Below, piece after piece: positions 37,001 to 47,272 of a stretch of DNA of 64,000 nt. Position 1 is the first letter of the stretch. The number at the start of each line of letters is the position of its first letter. Made by a program: the position numbers and the translations under genes. This stretch comes from Heterostelium album PN500 (lineage: Eukaryota > Evosea > Eumycetozoa > Acytosteliales > Acytosteliaceae): the NCBI RefSeq assembly GCF_000004825.1, contig NW_008805065.1, positions 1,550,001-1,614,000 on the forward strand, in the 5' to 3' direction. Below the pieces are notes generated by a model, which ran no database searches, had not been told where the DNA came from, and saw only the letters and a program-made list of their open reading frames with translations.

Positions 37001-39750
37001 AACGCCATGCATCGTCTGCCATTCCAAAACCGTTCCACATCCTAAAGAAACTGAGCCAAGTTTGTTTGGGCTGTCTCAGCCAAGTTGGAATCTTTGAGGA
37101 CTCACCACAGCTATCAAACATCCACGAGATCTACGACTATGAAGAGCTCTTACCAAGCTCGATGTTCACCGAACTGGACACAGAGTCGGAGGGTAGCATC
37201 AGCCACCAGCTCGATATCATCCTAGCAACCGTGCCACTTGCCGTTGCCAACATGATAGCCGAGCCAGTGCTTTTGGACTCTCCACATCTGCAACCAACAG
37301 GCACACCCCGACGTAAATCAACCAATTTCATCAACTCGCTACTTCTTCAATCACAACAATCACTACCGTCAGCTTCATCCATTTTTTCATCGCCAGCCAA
37401 TCACAGTGATGCTTCTTCTACGACACCCTATGTTTCATCGTCCACCAAGAAGAGAAAGAGATTACCACGTTCAAAATCTGGAAAGTCACCGAAAGCTGAT
37501 GAGGAACAAGGTGGAGAGAGTAACGATAGTTCACCTATTCCACTTCACTTTGGAAGTACACCACCTCTTTCAGTTAATTCACCAGATTCATCTATTACCA
37601 TTTGCATACCAAACAATACATCAACACCAGTATCTCCATCTCAACCACCTATCGAAAACGATAAAATATCACTAGAATGTTCTACTCCACTTGATACACC
37701 ACCAATTCCCGATAACAACAATAATAATAATAATGATAATGACAATGAAAAGGATTTACTTCCAACTTTAATTCCAGATAAAACAGAATCTACTGATAAT
37801 AATGATGATGATAATAATAATAATGATGATAGTGAATCAACAACAACAACAACCACCACCACAGCAACAACTACTTCTACATCAAACACAGAAGTAACAG
37901 AGTTAACCAAAGCAACAACAACAACAGATGTATTAAAGAGTTCAGAGTCATCAATGATCGCTTCAAGTCAATCCATTTCATTAATTTCAACGCAATCTGC
38001 CATCAACATTTTGAACTTTATGAATAATAATAACAATGATAATAATAATAATAATAATAATAATGATAATTCATCTCAAAATGTAAATTCACCTCCATCT
38101 CTTACAACATCTGGAGTTTTGGGAAGTGAAATACTTATGAAGATTGCCAATGGTGACAACGAAGATAAATCGATGTTTGATATCAATACTGGCGAAGAGC
38201 AAGTCAAAATAGAGAAGGATGTTGCAGATGATGATGATCCAATTCAGACACCAAAGAGAGGTCGCAAGAAGCGTTCAAAGACCGAAACAGATTCCACCCA
38301 AAAGAAAAGAAGATCAATGATCACCGATACAATTGGAATTGCGCGTGGAAGAAGAAGTCGTCTCTCCGAGGAAACAGCTGCCGTAGCGAGATGGTGGATA
38401 TTCAGTGGTAATCCAAAGGTTAAGACCGAGCTGAACAATATGAAAGTAGGCGATACTCTGGAATGGGTAGTCAGACAGCATGCAGACAACATCCGAAAGG
38501 ATGATTTCGTATATATTTGGGTGTGTGGAAAGTATGCTGGAATCTCTGCCACGGGAATAACTCTACAGGATCCCCAAAAAGTAGATGTACCTACAACACC
38601 ACCAACCAATACAATCGACAATAACAACAACAACAATAACAATAGCGTGACATCTCCACCATTATATCATTCGACGAAACCAAATCAACATCATGTTATT
38701 CAGGTAAAGATTGTCAATGTGTTTGCCAATGTCATTCCAAAGCGAACGATGTTTGAACACTCGCTGCTCACCAATATGACGATCATTCGTGCACCGCTTG
38801 CCACCAACTTTTGGCTGACCGATGAAGAATCGAAAGCTCTCTCTGACCTGGTAGAGGGTGTCAACAACGGAACTATTGTTCTCCCGCCAATAGAAACAAC
38901 CATACCAATCCCAAGAAAGACAAAGAAATCGAGAAAAGCAACAGAACTACAATTATGTGAAAATAATTTAGATGATAACAATTCAATTGCAACAACTACA
39001 ACAACGACAACAACAACAACTAGCAACAACCCTTTCAATTCATTTCCAGATACATCTAATGATCATCATCATCAACAAATAGCACCGATTCCAACAACAC
39101 CAAGTTCATTCAAGAAATCAAAACACACTCATCAATCGCCTTCTCTTCCACAACCACTACCACCAACACAAAAGTGTACGATCTGTGATGATAATCATCT
39201 ACCAATGATTTTTTGCGATTCATGTGGAGATTTCTATCACTCTAAATGCCTTGCTGAACCAATTGATAAATCAAGCTATGCCTATTGGATATGTTTTAAA
39301 TGTTGCATGAGTCAAGAGGATGTAAGTTTTATTGGATTTTAAATTAAAAAAAAAACAAACTTGTTTATTGAATTATTTATAACTAACAATCATTAACATT
39401 ACTATCTAGATATTAAATTGTAAATTAGTTATTGGATGGTTAGAGTTAAGATCGAAATGCAAATCGATACTTGTACATAAATGTGAAACTTTTTGTCATT
39501 CTCATAAAAAGAGTAAGTTTTAGTGTTTAGAGATAAACAAACATGATTGATTACAAATAGTTATAGAGCAACATCTAATCTATCTATCCATCACCATCTA
39601 GATATTTACACAGGAAATAAGAAGAAAGTATTGAGTAAAATGTCACAGTTTACCTATCAAATCAATGCTCTTAGAGTACAACTGGCGAAATTGGTCAACC
39701 AAAGATATTCAGCTTGGTATCATTCATTGCTCAATGAGGAATTAAACTAG
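34055..39750 (+). CDS. SANT-PHD-PHD-EVE-PHD chromatin protein
   Basis: Exons 34055-36169, 36265-39321, 39410-39512 and 39602-39750 give 1,807 aa. Modules in order: a low-complexity N-terminus; a charged region (DESSSDEEKSYMRSLKER); a SANT/Myb domain at about 582-626 (NWTTEEITMLEELIYIYGND, WPEISRLL, LQIYRMF); PHD 1 at about 643-700 (ICFVCF, CQSCERVFHTECLD, GDWFCSNDC); PHD 2 at about 706-755 (KCEVCSGKDREDAFVLCDVC, YHIHCLSPPL, WDCHIC); a long Asn/Thr/Ser region; a basic AT-hook-like KRGRKKRSK; an EVE/PUA-like domain at about 1412-1570 (ARWWIFSGNPKVKTELNNMK, VGDTLEWVV, then after a poly-Asn insert VKIVNVFANVIPKRTMFEHS and IIRAPLATNFWLTDEE); and PHD 3 at about 1673-1720 (KCTICDDNHLPMIFCDSCGD). The RAPxxTNFxLTxEE ending is typical of EVE domains. 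PHD fingers read histone tails and EVE domains bind modified bases, so a dual histone/base reader is inferred. Not recognised as a known family. Confidence 0.85.
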
Positions 39751-39891
39751 TTTAATATATTTATATAAAATAAAAATAAAAATAATTTTTAAAAAAAAAA
39801 AACCATAAACAAAAAAGGAAAATATAATACCAAAAGTAGAGTAGTTGATAGAAAAAAAAATAAATAATAAATTTAATTTATTGATTCAAAT

Positions 39892-40089
39892 TCATAAGGG
39901 TCTTCTTGAGTGGTAAGCAGTTGGACATTTTTCGTGACAATCTATTTCATTGGTTATACAATCTTGTTGGTCCGCTCCTATTGTTAAGCACTTTTCATAT
40001 TCTTTTGAACAGACTGCAGCACAAGGACTTGACAATGCAACACCAATAAACATTAAAACCAAAAATAAAATAACTAAAATTCTTTTCAT
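39892..40089 (-). CDS. Small secreted cysteine-rich peptide
   Basis: A single-exon 65-aa product. The first 20 or so residues (MKRILVILFLVLMFIGVALS) are a clear signal peptide. The mature part of about 45 residues has six Cys (SPCAAVCSKEYEKC, QQDCITNEIDCHEKC), enough for three disulfides, in two CX3-6C groups. It ends PTAYHSRRPL. No named toxin, defensin or dictyostelid family was recognised. It is transcribed divergently from lipoyl synthase, with 733 bp between the starts. Too short to be certain, but signal peptide plus even Cys number argue for a real gene. Confidence 0.65.
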   Translation of the reverse strand: MKRILVILFLVLMFIGVALSSPCAAVCSKEYEKCLTIGADQQDCITNEIDCHEKCPTAYHSRRPL

Positions 40090-40822
40090 TATTATTTATT
40101 ATTTTTTTTATGTTCTTGATATTTAGATAGTTTTTTGGGATTTTTAAATAATATCTGATTGATGTGCAATTTGCTTTTTCAGTTTTATCTTGTTCAATCA
40201 TTCATCATTCATCTTCATTGTTCTTGTTCTTTTATTTCTATTTTCATTATTATTATTACTATTATTGGAAAATTCAAAGGGTGATATAAATATTATACCA
40301 ATATTTAGTGTTAACATTCAAATTCAATAAACCCTCCTAATTATGTCCGTATTCCACACACTTTTTTTCGATAATTGATCAACAAACAATCATTGATTTT
40401 TTGTTGCGAATGATGTACAAAAATAGGAAAGAAACTTTTAAATATGTTTAATTAATAATCTAGAAATGTTTACTAGTAATGAAAGTGATATATAGCTTAT
40501 ACATATAAAATGAAATAGCTATATATTTCATTTTTCAGATTTATTTTGCAAAATAACAATAATACTATTATTGTTTGTAAAAAATACAAAATAATTCGAA
40601 TACAAATGTGTAGAATCAAGAGAAGAAAGAATGAATGGTCATGATAAAAAATAAAAAATAAAATCTTTTTATTTTTTTTTGTGGTTCCCAATTCCCGATA
40701 GCACTCATTAAGTTTAGGAAGTGAAAATAATAATGATTCGTTTTTGGTTCAATTTTTTTAATATTCGATAATCTGTGTGTGTAATCAACATAATAACAAA
40801 ACAGATCATTCAATTTATAAAC
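40090..40822. promoter_or_regulatory. Divergent upstream region, secreted peptide and lipoyl synthase
   Basis: AT-rich DNA between two divergent starts. No ORF of weight; the two short minus-strand frames here are hydrophobic or low complexity and probably chance. No specific binding site recognised. Confidence 0.4.
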
Positions 40823-42121
40823 ATGTTACAAACCAGTAAATCAATCATAAGATTAAAATTTATCAATAACAATATAAATGTAATTTATTTAAAAAAAAAA
40901 AAAACAAAATCTTATTCCACTTTGAACAACCATTTAGGAATCGAATAATTAATTTTTTTATCTACTTTAATTGTGTTACATTAGTTTATTAGAAAATGTA
41001 GTTATTCTACCACGGTGGCACCTACTACATCTACAGCAACAACAGCAAAATCTTCAGAGAAATTAACTTCTTTCTCGAAAAAGTTGGCAGACGGTCCATC
41101 TTTGGCGGATTTTATTAACGATAATACCGAAGAAATGTCATTGGAGGAAGCATTGGAGATTGCCGAACCTACTATTCCACATTCGACAACAACAACAACA
41201 AAGCAAAAGGGACGTTTGCCAGAATGGCTTCGTATGAAAATACCATCGGGTGATAATTTTAAGAAGATCAAGGGTGACCTCAGAGAGTTGAAACTCAATA
41301 CCGTTTGTGAGGAAGCCAAGTGTCCAAATATCAGCGATTGCTGGGGAGGCGGTGAACACCAAACTGCCACTGCCACTATTATGCTGATGGGAGATCAGTG
41401 CACCAGAGGCTGTCGTTTCTGCTCGGTCAAAACCAGCAGAAAGCCAAAGCCTCTCGATCCAAATGAACCAGAGAATTCCGCAGAGGCAATCTATCGTTGG
41501 GGACTCGATTATGTCGTTATTACATCGGTGGACAGAGACGACCTGCCAGACAGTGGAGCGGAGCACTTTGCAGATACAGTCCGCCGTCTCAAGGGCAAGA
41601 ATGGAAAGATATTGATTGAGTGTCTAACCGGTGACTTTAAGGGTAATCTCGATAATGTTGCAACGGTTGCACTCTCTGGTCTCGATGTGTATGCACACAA
41701 TATCGAAACGGTCGAAGCACTCACCGACTATGTGCGTGACCGTCGCGCCAAGTACAGACAATCGCTGGCGGTGCTCGAGCATGCCAAAAAAGTTAAGCCA
41801 ACACTTCTCACGAAATCATCGATCATGCTGGGACTTGGAGAGACCGACGAAGAAGTTCTCCAAGCTCTCAAAGATCTACGTGCGATCGACGTCGATGCTG
41901 TCACTCTCGGCCAATACATGAGACCGACCCGTAGACACATGAAGGTTCACGAATATGTTCACCCAGATAAATTCAAGTACTGGGAAGAAGTTGGAAATCA
42001 ACTTGGATTCAAATATGTTGCAAGTGGACCATTAGTAAGATCCTCCTACAAAGCAGGTGAATTCTACCTTAGCAGTATTTTAAAGAAAAGAAAGAACGAA
42101 GAATCAACAATCACAAACTAA
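40823..42121 (+). CDS. lias: Lipoyl synthase, mitochondrial (LIAS/LipA)
   Basis: Exon 1 at 40823-40879 encodes [19 protein letters not shown], and exon 2 is 40985-42121, joined in phase 0; total 397 aa. Exon 1 plus [11 protein letters not shown] looks like a mitochondrial presequence: basic, no acidic residues, Ser/Thr-rich. Lipoyl synthase is a radical-SAM enzyme that inserts two sulfurs into protein-bound octanoyl groups. Both iron-sulfur motifs are present: [13 protein letters not shown] (auxiliary cluster, CX4CX5C) and CTRGCRFC (radical SAM, CX3CX2C). Near the end, VRSSYKAGE carries the Ser that ligates the auxiliary cluster. [17 protein letters not shown] and [14 protein letters not shown] are also typical. 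Octanoyltransferase, the preceding enzyme in the pathway, follows 286 bp downstream on the same strand. Confidence 0.96.
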
Positions 42122-42218
42122 CTTAACTTATTAAATAGATCTACTATTTCTAACCCTTTAACAAAATAAATTAAAATTTATTCATTTCATTGTATAAAAA
42201 TTATTTTTGTTTTGAAAG

Positions 42219-42253
42219 TTCCCACCTGATGTTTACGAAGGATGTGGTGGGAA
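42219..42253. repeat. Short inverted repeat between lias and lipB
   Basis: TTCCCACC (42219-42226) and GGTGGGAA (42246-42253) are exact inverted arms around a 19-nt loop. GTTCCCAC is repeated again at 42254-42261. It is G+C-rich relative to its surroundings. It might be a regulatory site of lipB or an mRNA 3'-end hairpin of lias. Confidence 0.6.
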
Positions 42254-42407
42254 GTTCCCACAAAAAAAAAAAGGTCGTATGCTGAGAACTGTTTTTCTTT
42301 TTCGTCCGACTGATTTTTTTAAATATGATCTCCGACGAAATTTACAATTAGTTTATTGATTTTCTTTTAAAAAGAGATATAAAAAGATAATAATATATGT
42401 ATATAAA

Positions 42408-43202
42408 ATGAATATTCAAAGTAGTCAAAAGTTAACTAAATTAATAGGTTACCAATATCTTGGTACAATACCATATAGAAGATCATTAGAGTATCAAAAT
42501 ATTTTAGTAAAGAAAAGACAGATCTTTGATGCTCTATCAGAGGATGAAAAGAAAAATACAAAAGAAATACCGGATATCTTGTTGCTATTGCAACACCCAC
42601 CAACCTATACAAATGGAGTTAGAAACAATTATAATGTCGCAACCGAAGAGATGGATCGTTTGAAATCGTTAGGTGCTGACTATGTTGCAATTAGAAGGGG
42701 TGGTGAAATAACCTATCATGGCCCAGGCCAATTGGTTGGATACCCCATTATCAATCTTAGAAATCACGGACTTGGATTGCGAGACTATGTACATAGGCTG
42801 CAAGATTCGATTTTGGATACCTGTTCGAAATTCGATGTGCCTTGTTCCACCTCTTCGGAGAACATTGGTGTTTGGAGAGGAAACAAAAAGATCGCTGCAC
42901 TCGGTGTACATCATCAACGGTATGTAACTAGTCATGGTTTTGCACTGAATTGCACTACCGATCTGAAATGGTTCGATCATATAATACCTTGTGGTTTGAA
43001 AAACAAAGGTGTTACTTCATTCATGCATGAGAAAGGTACTGTTGGTCAAACTAATCCAGAGCCAAGTGTCGAAACGGTTGTCGAAGCCTATAGAGATAGT
43101 TTTTCAAAGATATTCAATGTACAACTTAAACCACTACATGAAATCGCACCATACCTATGTTTAGAATCACAAGAGATGCAAAATGAATTAATTGAAACAT
43201 AG
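42408..43202 (+). CDS. lipB: Lipoyl(octanoyl) transferase (LipB/LIPT2)
   Basis: An intronless 264-aa protein. It transfers octanoyl from acyl carrier protein to lipoyl domains (glycine cleavage H protein first in eukaryotes), the step before lipoyl synthase. Signature RRGGEITYHGPGQLVGYPI matches the LipB family motif. LQHPPTYTNGVR, ENIGVWRGNKKIAALGVHHQ (conserved Lys/Ala-Leu-Gly-Val region) and SHGFALNCTTDLKWFDHIIPCG with the catalytic Cys are all present. Length is normal. The N-terminus (MNIQSSQKLTKLIGYQYLG) leads almost directly into the domain, so a cleavable presequence is not obvious. It may use a short internal signal or an unseen 5' exon. It lies directly downstream of lipoyl synthase. 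Confidence 0.95.
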   Translation: MNIQSSQKLTKLIGYQYLGTIPYRRSLEYQNILVKKRQIFDALSEDEKKNTKEIPDILLLLQHPPTYTNGVRNNYNVATEEMDRLKSLGADYVAIRRGGEITYHGPGQLVGYPIINLRNHGLGLRDYVHRLQDSILDTCSKFDVPCSTSSENIGVWRGNKKIAALGVHHQRYVTSHGFALNCTTDLKWFDHIIPCGLKNKGVTSFMHEKGTVGQTNPEPSVETVVEAYRDSFSKIFNVQLKPLHEIAPYLCLESQEMQNELIET

Positions 43203-43691
43203 ATTAATTTGTAAAATAAAAGTATCAATTTCATTTTACAATCTAGTACAAATTTAAATAAGTTTGTGGAAAAAAGAGAGAAAAACCATAAAAAAAGGAA
43301 TCTAGAATATTTTCATGCTATTTAATTCATAAATTGATCTTGTTTCAACAAGTTCTCATACAGCAATCATCATAACAAATTTAAATCGTCAAATTAAACC
43401 AAAATGAGATCTGTCTACTTTATTTGTTTTTTAATTTGGGTCTTTATCGTTAATATCAATACCTGCAATTTGTTGACTGATCATGAGTCAACAAATCTTT
43501 TTTTGCAAAAAAAAAAAAAAAAAAAAAATGATAATAGAATTAAATGTAGATTCTTATTTTTTAATTATTTTGAAAAATAAGGTCATTTGATTTTTTTATT
43601 GATATCATTAAACATAAACTTTTTTCTTATTTTTTTTCCAATCAAAAATTACTGTTATCTATCTATTGTTTATCATTATTCTAAGTAAAAA
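43203..43691. other. Intergenic with an orphan LINE tail
   Basis: AT-rich 489-bp gap between lipB and the ubiquitin-like gene. Its only notable content is the polyadenylated 80-bp repeat at 43449-43528. Confidence 0.6.
43449..43528 (+). mobile_element. Orphan 3' tail of the LINE seen at 53.6-54.7 kb
   Basis: About 80 bp nearly identical to 54618-54698: GTTAATATCAATACCTGC, then the hairpin arms TTTGTTGACT and AGTCAACAAA, then T7GC and an A run of about 22. The two copies differ by one substitution (here a perfect hairpin) and one T. Ending in poly(A) while lacking everything upstream is the mark of a severely 5'-truncated retroposed copy. Confidence 0.6.
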
Positions 43692-44198
43692 ATGAAGTTA
43701 AACTTACATCTTCAAACTCGTAAAAAAAAGTTTATTGATATACAATATGATGATCAAACATTAGTAAAGAAAATGGTAGATAGTCTTTTAGAGGATAATT
43801 TTGTGCCAATGATAAACAATGTAAAATTGTTTTCAAAAGATTTAGTTGTGCTGATTCACGACGATACTGTTATAAGTGGTGATAGTGACAATACTTTGAA
43901 ACAGTCAAATATTGTAGATGGTGAACATATCTACTTATTAGAGAGATCAGCATACTTTGAAGCCGGCACAATGAAGCTTTTTATTAAACCTGTAGTAGAC
44001 GGTAATCATTTTACATTAGATAACATCTCAAGTTCACAGACAATGTATTCAGTTGCAAAATTAGTATCAAACAGACTCATGATACCGGTAGATTCTATTC
44101 GTTTGATTTTCGCAGGAAAACAATTAGATTTGCATAGATCTGTTTCCAACTCTTCGCTACAAACTGAATCTACTTTACATTTACTAATAAAATTATAA
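43692..44198 (+). CDS. Tandem ubiquitin-like protein without Gly-Gly end
   Basis: A single frame of 168 aa. Two ubiquitin-like halves are visible. Residues 1-85 (MKLNLHLQTRKKKFIDIQYD to GEHIYLLER) are degenerate. Residues 93-168 are better: TMKLFIKPVVDGNHFTLDNI, VAKLVSNRLMIPVDSIRLIF, AGKQL and a final STLHLLIKL that matches the last ubiquitin strand STLHLVLRL. The chain stops right there, with no RGG tail, so it cannot be conjugated by the usual route. It may act as a non-covalent ubiquitin mimic, or be a diverged polyubiquitin-like paralogue. The first half was placed by spacing (DGEHIYLL), not strong identity. Confidence 0.7.
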   Translation: MKLNLHLQTRKKKFIDIQYDDQTLVKKMVDSLLEDNFVPMINNVKLFSKDLVVLIHDDTVISGDSDNTLKQSNIVDGEHIYLLERSAYFEAGTMKLFIKPVVDGNHFTLDNISSSQTMYSVAKLVSNRLMIPVDSIRLIFAGKQLDLHRSVSNSSLQTESTLHLLIKL

Positions 44199-44446
44199 AT
44201 CTTAAATAAACATATTTGATTGCACCAAATATTTTTCGAAAAGTAAAGTTTATTTGAAACTCTACTGTAGAAAGATCATTCATTTAAACAAATAATGAAA
44301 TATTTTAAAATAGAATCTATAGAATATTAATAGAGTATCTTTGGTTTGAGAGCAAGAAAAATAAGAGCTATCCAAGATCGTTGTGTTTGGTACTTCCATC
44401 GTGTGATATGCTCTCTCAATACAAGCTTTAAATCTAGTTATAGTAG

Positions 44447-45060
44447 TTGAATGAAGAGTTGTCCAGTCATCATATTCAGAGACAATCATCAGATTCATCA
44501 CACCAAATAAACAAATGTGCATTGTTTAGTGTTTTGACAGAGTTTGGTGGTCTCAGTGATGTTAACATACCAAAGGAGGATCTAAAGATGATTACACCAA
44601 ACATCAGATCGTTTTCTTGTCATACTGGATCGCGTGCTTATGAATATATGGTTGAAAATGGAATGGATTCACTCAAGTATTTGAAATATCAACCAATCCA
44701 GTTTATAGCAAACGGTTTGTTGTTATCACCCAACCTGAAACGACTAAAGATGGTGGTGCACCGCGAGGATTCTGACGCTCACTACGACCTCGAACCATTC
44801 GTTCCATTCATTCAGTATCTAACATCAGATATATTCAAAAATTGACTTGGTTAGAGATTGTAGACACCAATTTTAATTGCAGCTATCGTTTTAAATTACC
44901 TAGGTAGTTTAGCAAAAGTCAAAAACCTTAAAGTCATGGAGCTTTACTCAAGTTGCTCAGTAGATTCATTCAATAGAATCGAAACTCTTTTACAAGTGCA
45001 ACAAAAACTTCAATCTTTACAGGATTTCCAGCAAACCAAGTATTAAAGTGTAAGATTAAA
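44447..45060 (+). pseudogene. Fragment of a dictyostelid multigene-family gene
   Basis: An open stretch from about 44447 to 44845 has protein-like content (LFSVLTEFGGLSDVNIPKED, NIRSFSCHTGSRAYEYMVEN, LLLSPNLKRLKMVVHREDSD) reminiscent of leucine-rich F-box family proteins. It starts just after a stop, has no convincing start codon, and closes at 44845. Related-looking coding (NYLGSLAKVKNLKVMELYSS) continues in another frame to about 45040. No GT-AG intron obviously links them, so a broken fragment is the best reading. Confidence 0.5.
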
Positions 45061-45243
45061 GAGAATGAAAAAATCGAAAATAGTTTTCTTGAAGCTTCTT
45101 TTTTTTTTTTTTGATGATTACAATATCTTTATACAACAGATTTAATTTATTATTATCTAACATTCTTTCTTATTATATTCACAAGTGAGAGAAGTAATCT
45201 AAATACCTACAACTGTTATTTTGTTTTTTTTCTCAAAATCGCT

Positions 45244-47272
45244 TCAAATGAATAATAATTTTCTCTTAACACCAATTGTCTGACCAATGGAAAAGTATTC
45301 CAAAGATGATTTCTTTATAAATCCACACTCCAAATGACGGTCTAACAATAGAGCGTATTTCCTGCTGTAGGATCTGACATGATAGATGTTTTCTGTGCCC
45401 ATCAAGCTCATATCAAATCCAATGTTTTGCTCTAAAAGATCAAGATAGTAGGGTGATATTCTTCTTTGATTTGTATTTAATACCTGAGGCAATGAGCTTA
45501 AATGTAGGTCGCATTTCATTGTGATATTCGGTAGATTAACGAAAATGTTTTTGTTGTTGTTGTTGTTGATGTTGTTGTTTGATTGTGGTTCATTCAATTG
45601 CAGTTTCTTTTCTGATTTTGTTTTCTTGGTTGAAAAAACGTCGAATATCTTATTCTTTTTCTCTCCTCTCTGCTCTATTGTCAATTGGAATTCTATATAC
45701 TGAAGTGTTGGTGGTAAAAGAGATGAAGTAATGATTTGTTCGAAATTCATTCCGAAATGAATGGTATGAAGTGAAGTTGATGATAAACTATCGATTTCCA
45801 AAGGTTGGTTGAAATCTCTACCAAGAACCAAACGGGCTAGATTGGTGGGTAAAGACAACGGTACAATTCTTTGATTGTAACTATTACCAAACTCTAGCTT
45901 TCTAAGTGATTTCGGTAGCAAACCCAATGGAATAGTCTTGTTAAAGTTATCTCTAAATTTCAACTCTTCAAGATGGTCGGGTAGGCATCCTACTTCCAAC
46001 GGATGATTGAATTGTGCCGACAGATTCAACACTCTAAGTCTACGTGGAAGCGCTCCAACTGGAATCGGCTGGTTGAAAGCTACAGTGAGATCGAGTATCT
46101 CCAATGATTGGGGGAATACGTCAGACGTCTCGAGCAATGGTTGGTTGAAACCCGATAGCGTTAGACTTGTCAACGATGCAGGAAGTAATCTCTTCAATTC
46201 TTCGGCAGTCGGGTTGAGCTTCTCAGGTAGGTGCAACGATGTCAGTGTAGCTGGAAGTACCGTTATAGGATGGGAATAACCCTTTCCGAGATGAAGGCTC
46301 TCCAGATTGATCAATGTAGAGAGCGGTGTTACCGCTCGATTGAAACTATCTCCAAATCTTAGAGATAGTAACGTCTTTGGAAAGATAGAGTCTGAGTAAG
46401 GATTGTTAAAATCTTCGATCGTATAATTGTAGAATTGTGGTATTCTCAAGTGTACCAACGATTTCGGTAGTGATTCTCTCTCGATTGACATAGAAAACCG
46501 ACCGTTGAATGTCAGATCGGTTATTGAATCCGGTAGTGATCCCGTGGATAGAGGTCGATTAAATAGACCGCCAAGTGTCATTGTCTTGATTGAATCTCTT
46601 GGTAGACTGTTTGGTAGCAATTCAATATCGCTATGATACACCAGAGTCACAACAGATCCTGGAATAACGTCTGGTGGGAAAGCATCACTCTTTGACTTAA
46701 AATATGTTACATTCAAATTGATAACTGAATTAGGAATCAGATTTGCCACTGGGTATACAGCCACAAGGGTAAGCTTCGTAACGGATGACGGTATAAACCC
46801 ATAGGGAATAGATTCTTGACGTGACAAAAGCGAAAGATTGGTGACAGTGTTTGGAATGGTATATATATAACCCTCTAATGACATAAAATCTGTATTCCAA
46901 TAAAGGGTTGTCACTGAATCTAGATGTTTAAGTGATCTAATTACTATTTCGATCGAAAACAGATTTACTATTTTTAGTATTTCTTTTATTTATTTGGTAA
47001 TTGTACAATTTAATGTTTGAAAGAATGTGCTCACCTTGTTCAAATGAGTGATTTTTTGTAATAGTTAAAGCTCTATTGATAATTATGCTCTTTAAACTCG
47101 ATGATAGATGAGAGTAATGTGGACTATAATCTTCTTTACAATACAATCTAAAGTGTTCTTTTTCTAGATAGAGTTTCTTGATCGCTAATAGTAAACAAAT
47201 TCCATCGATTGTCTTATCGAAACAATCAAGGATCTTTTGAATTAATATTCTTGGTAGATCTACCAAGCTCAT
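45244..47272 (-). CDS. F-box-like protein with FNIP (IP22) repeats
   Basis: Two exons, 47272-47035 and 46982-45244, joined in phase 1 (NHSFEQ-EILKIVNLFSIEI), give 658 aa with a 52-bp intron. The N-terminus (MSLVDLPRILIQKILDCFDK) looks like a degenerate F-box. Then come about ten to twelve 22-residue FNIP-type repeats, recognisable by LPxSLxxLxLG-FNxP: for example SLPDSITDLTFNGRF, LPASLTSLTLSGFNQPL, LPRRLRVLNLSAQFNHPLEV and LPTNLARLVLGRDFNQPLEI. FNIP/IP22 repeats are a dictyostelid speciality, forming LRR-like solenoids. Several hundred such genes exist in some species; the function is largely unknown, and F-box members are presumed SCF substrate receptors. The end (residues about 500-658) is outside the repeats and includes an Asn run. 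Confidence 0.88.

Noticed and set aside
40823-43202. Recent bacterial transfer of the lipA-lipB pair
   Set aside because: lias has an intron and a mitochondrial presequence, gene order is reversed relative to the usual bacterial pairing, and base composition matches other conserved genes here.
44280-44522. 80-aa minus-strand frame overlapping the 44.4-kb fragment
   Set aside because: Some protein-like composition but no start context or homology, and it overlaps better plus-strand coding.
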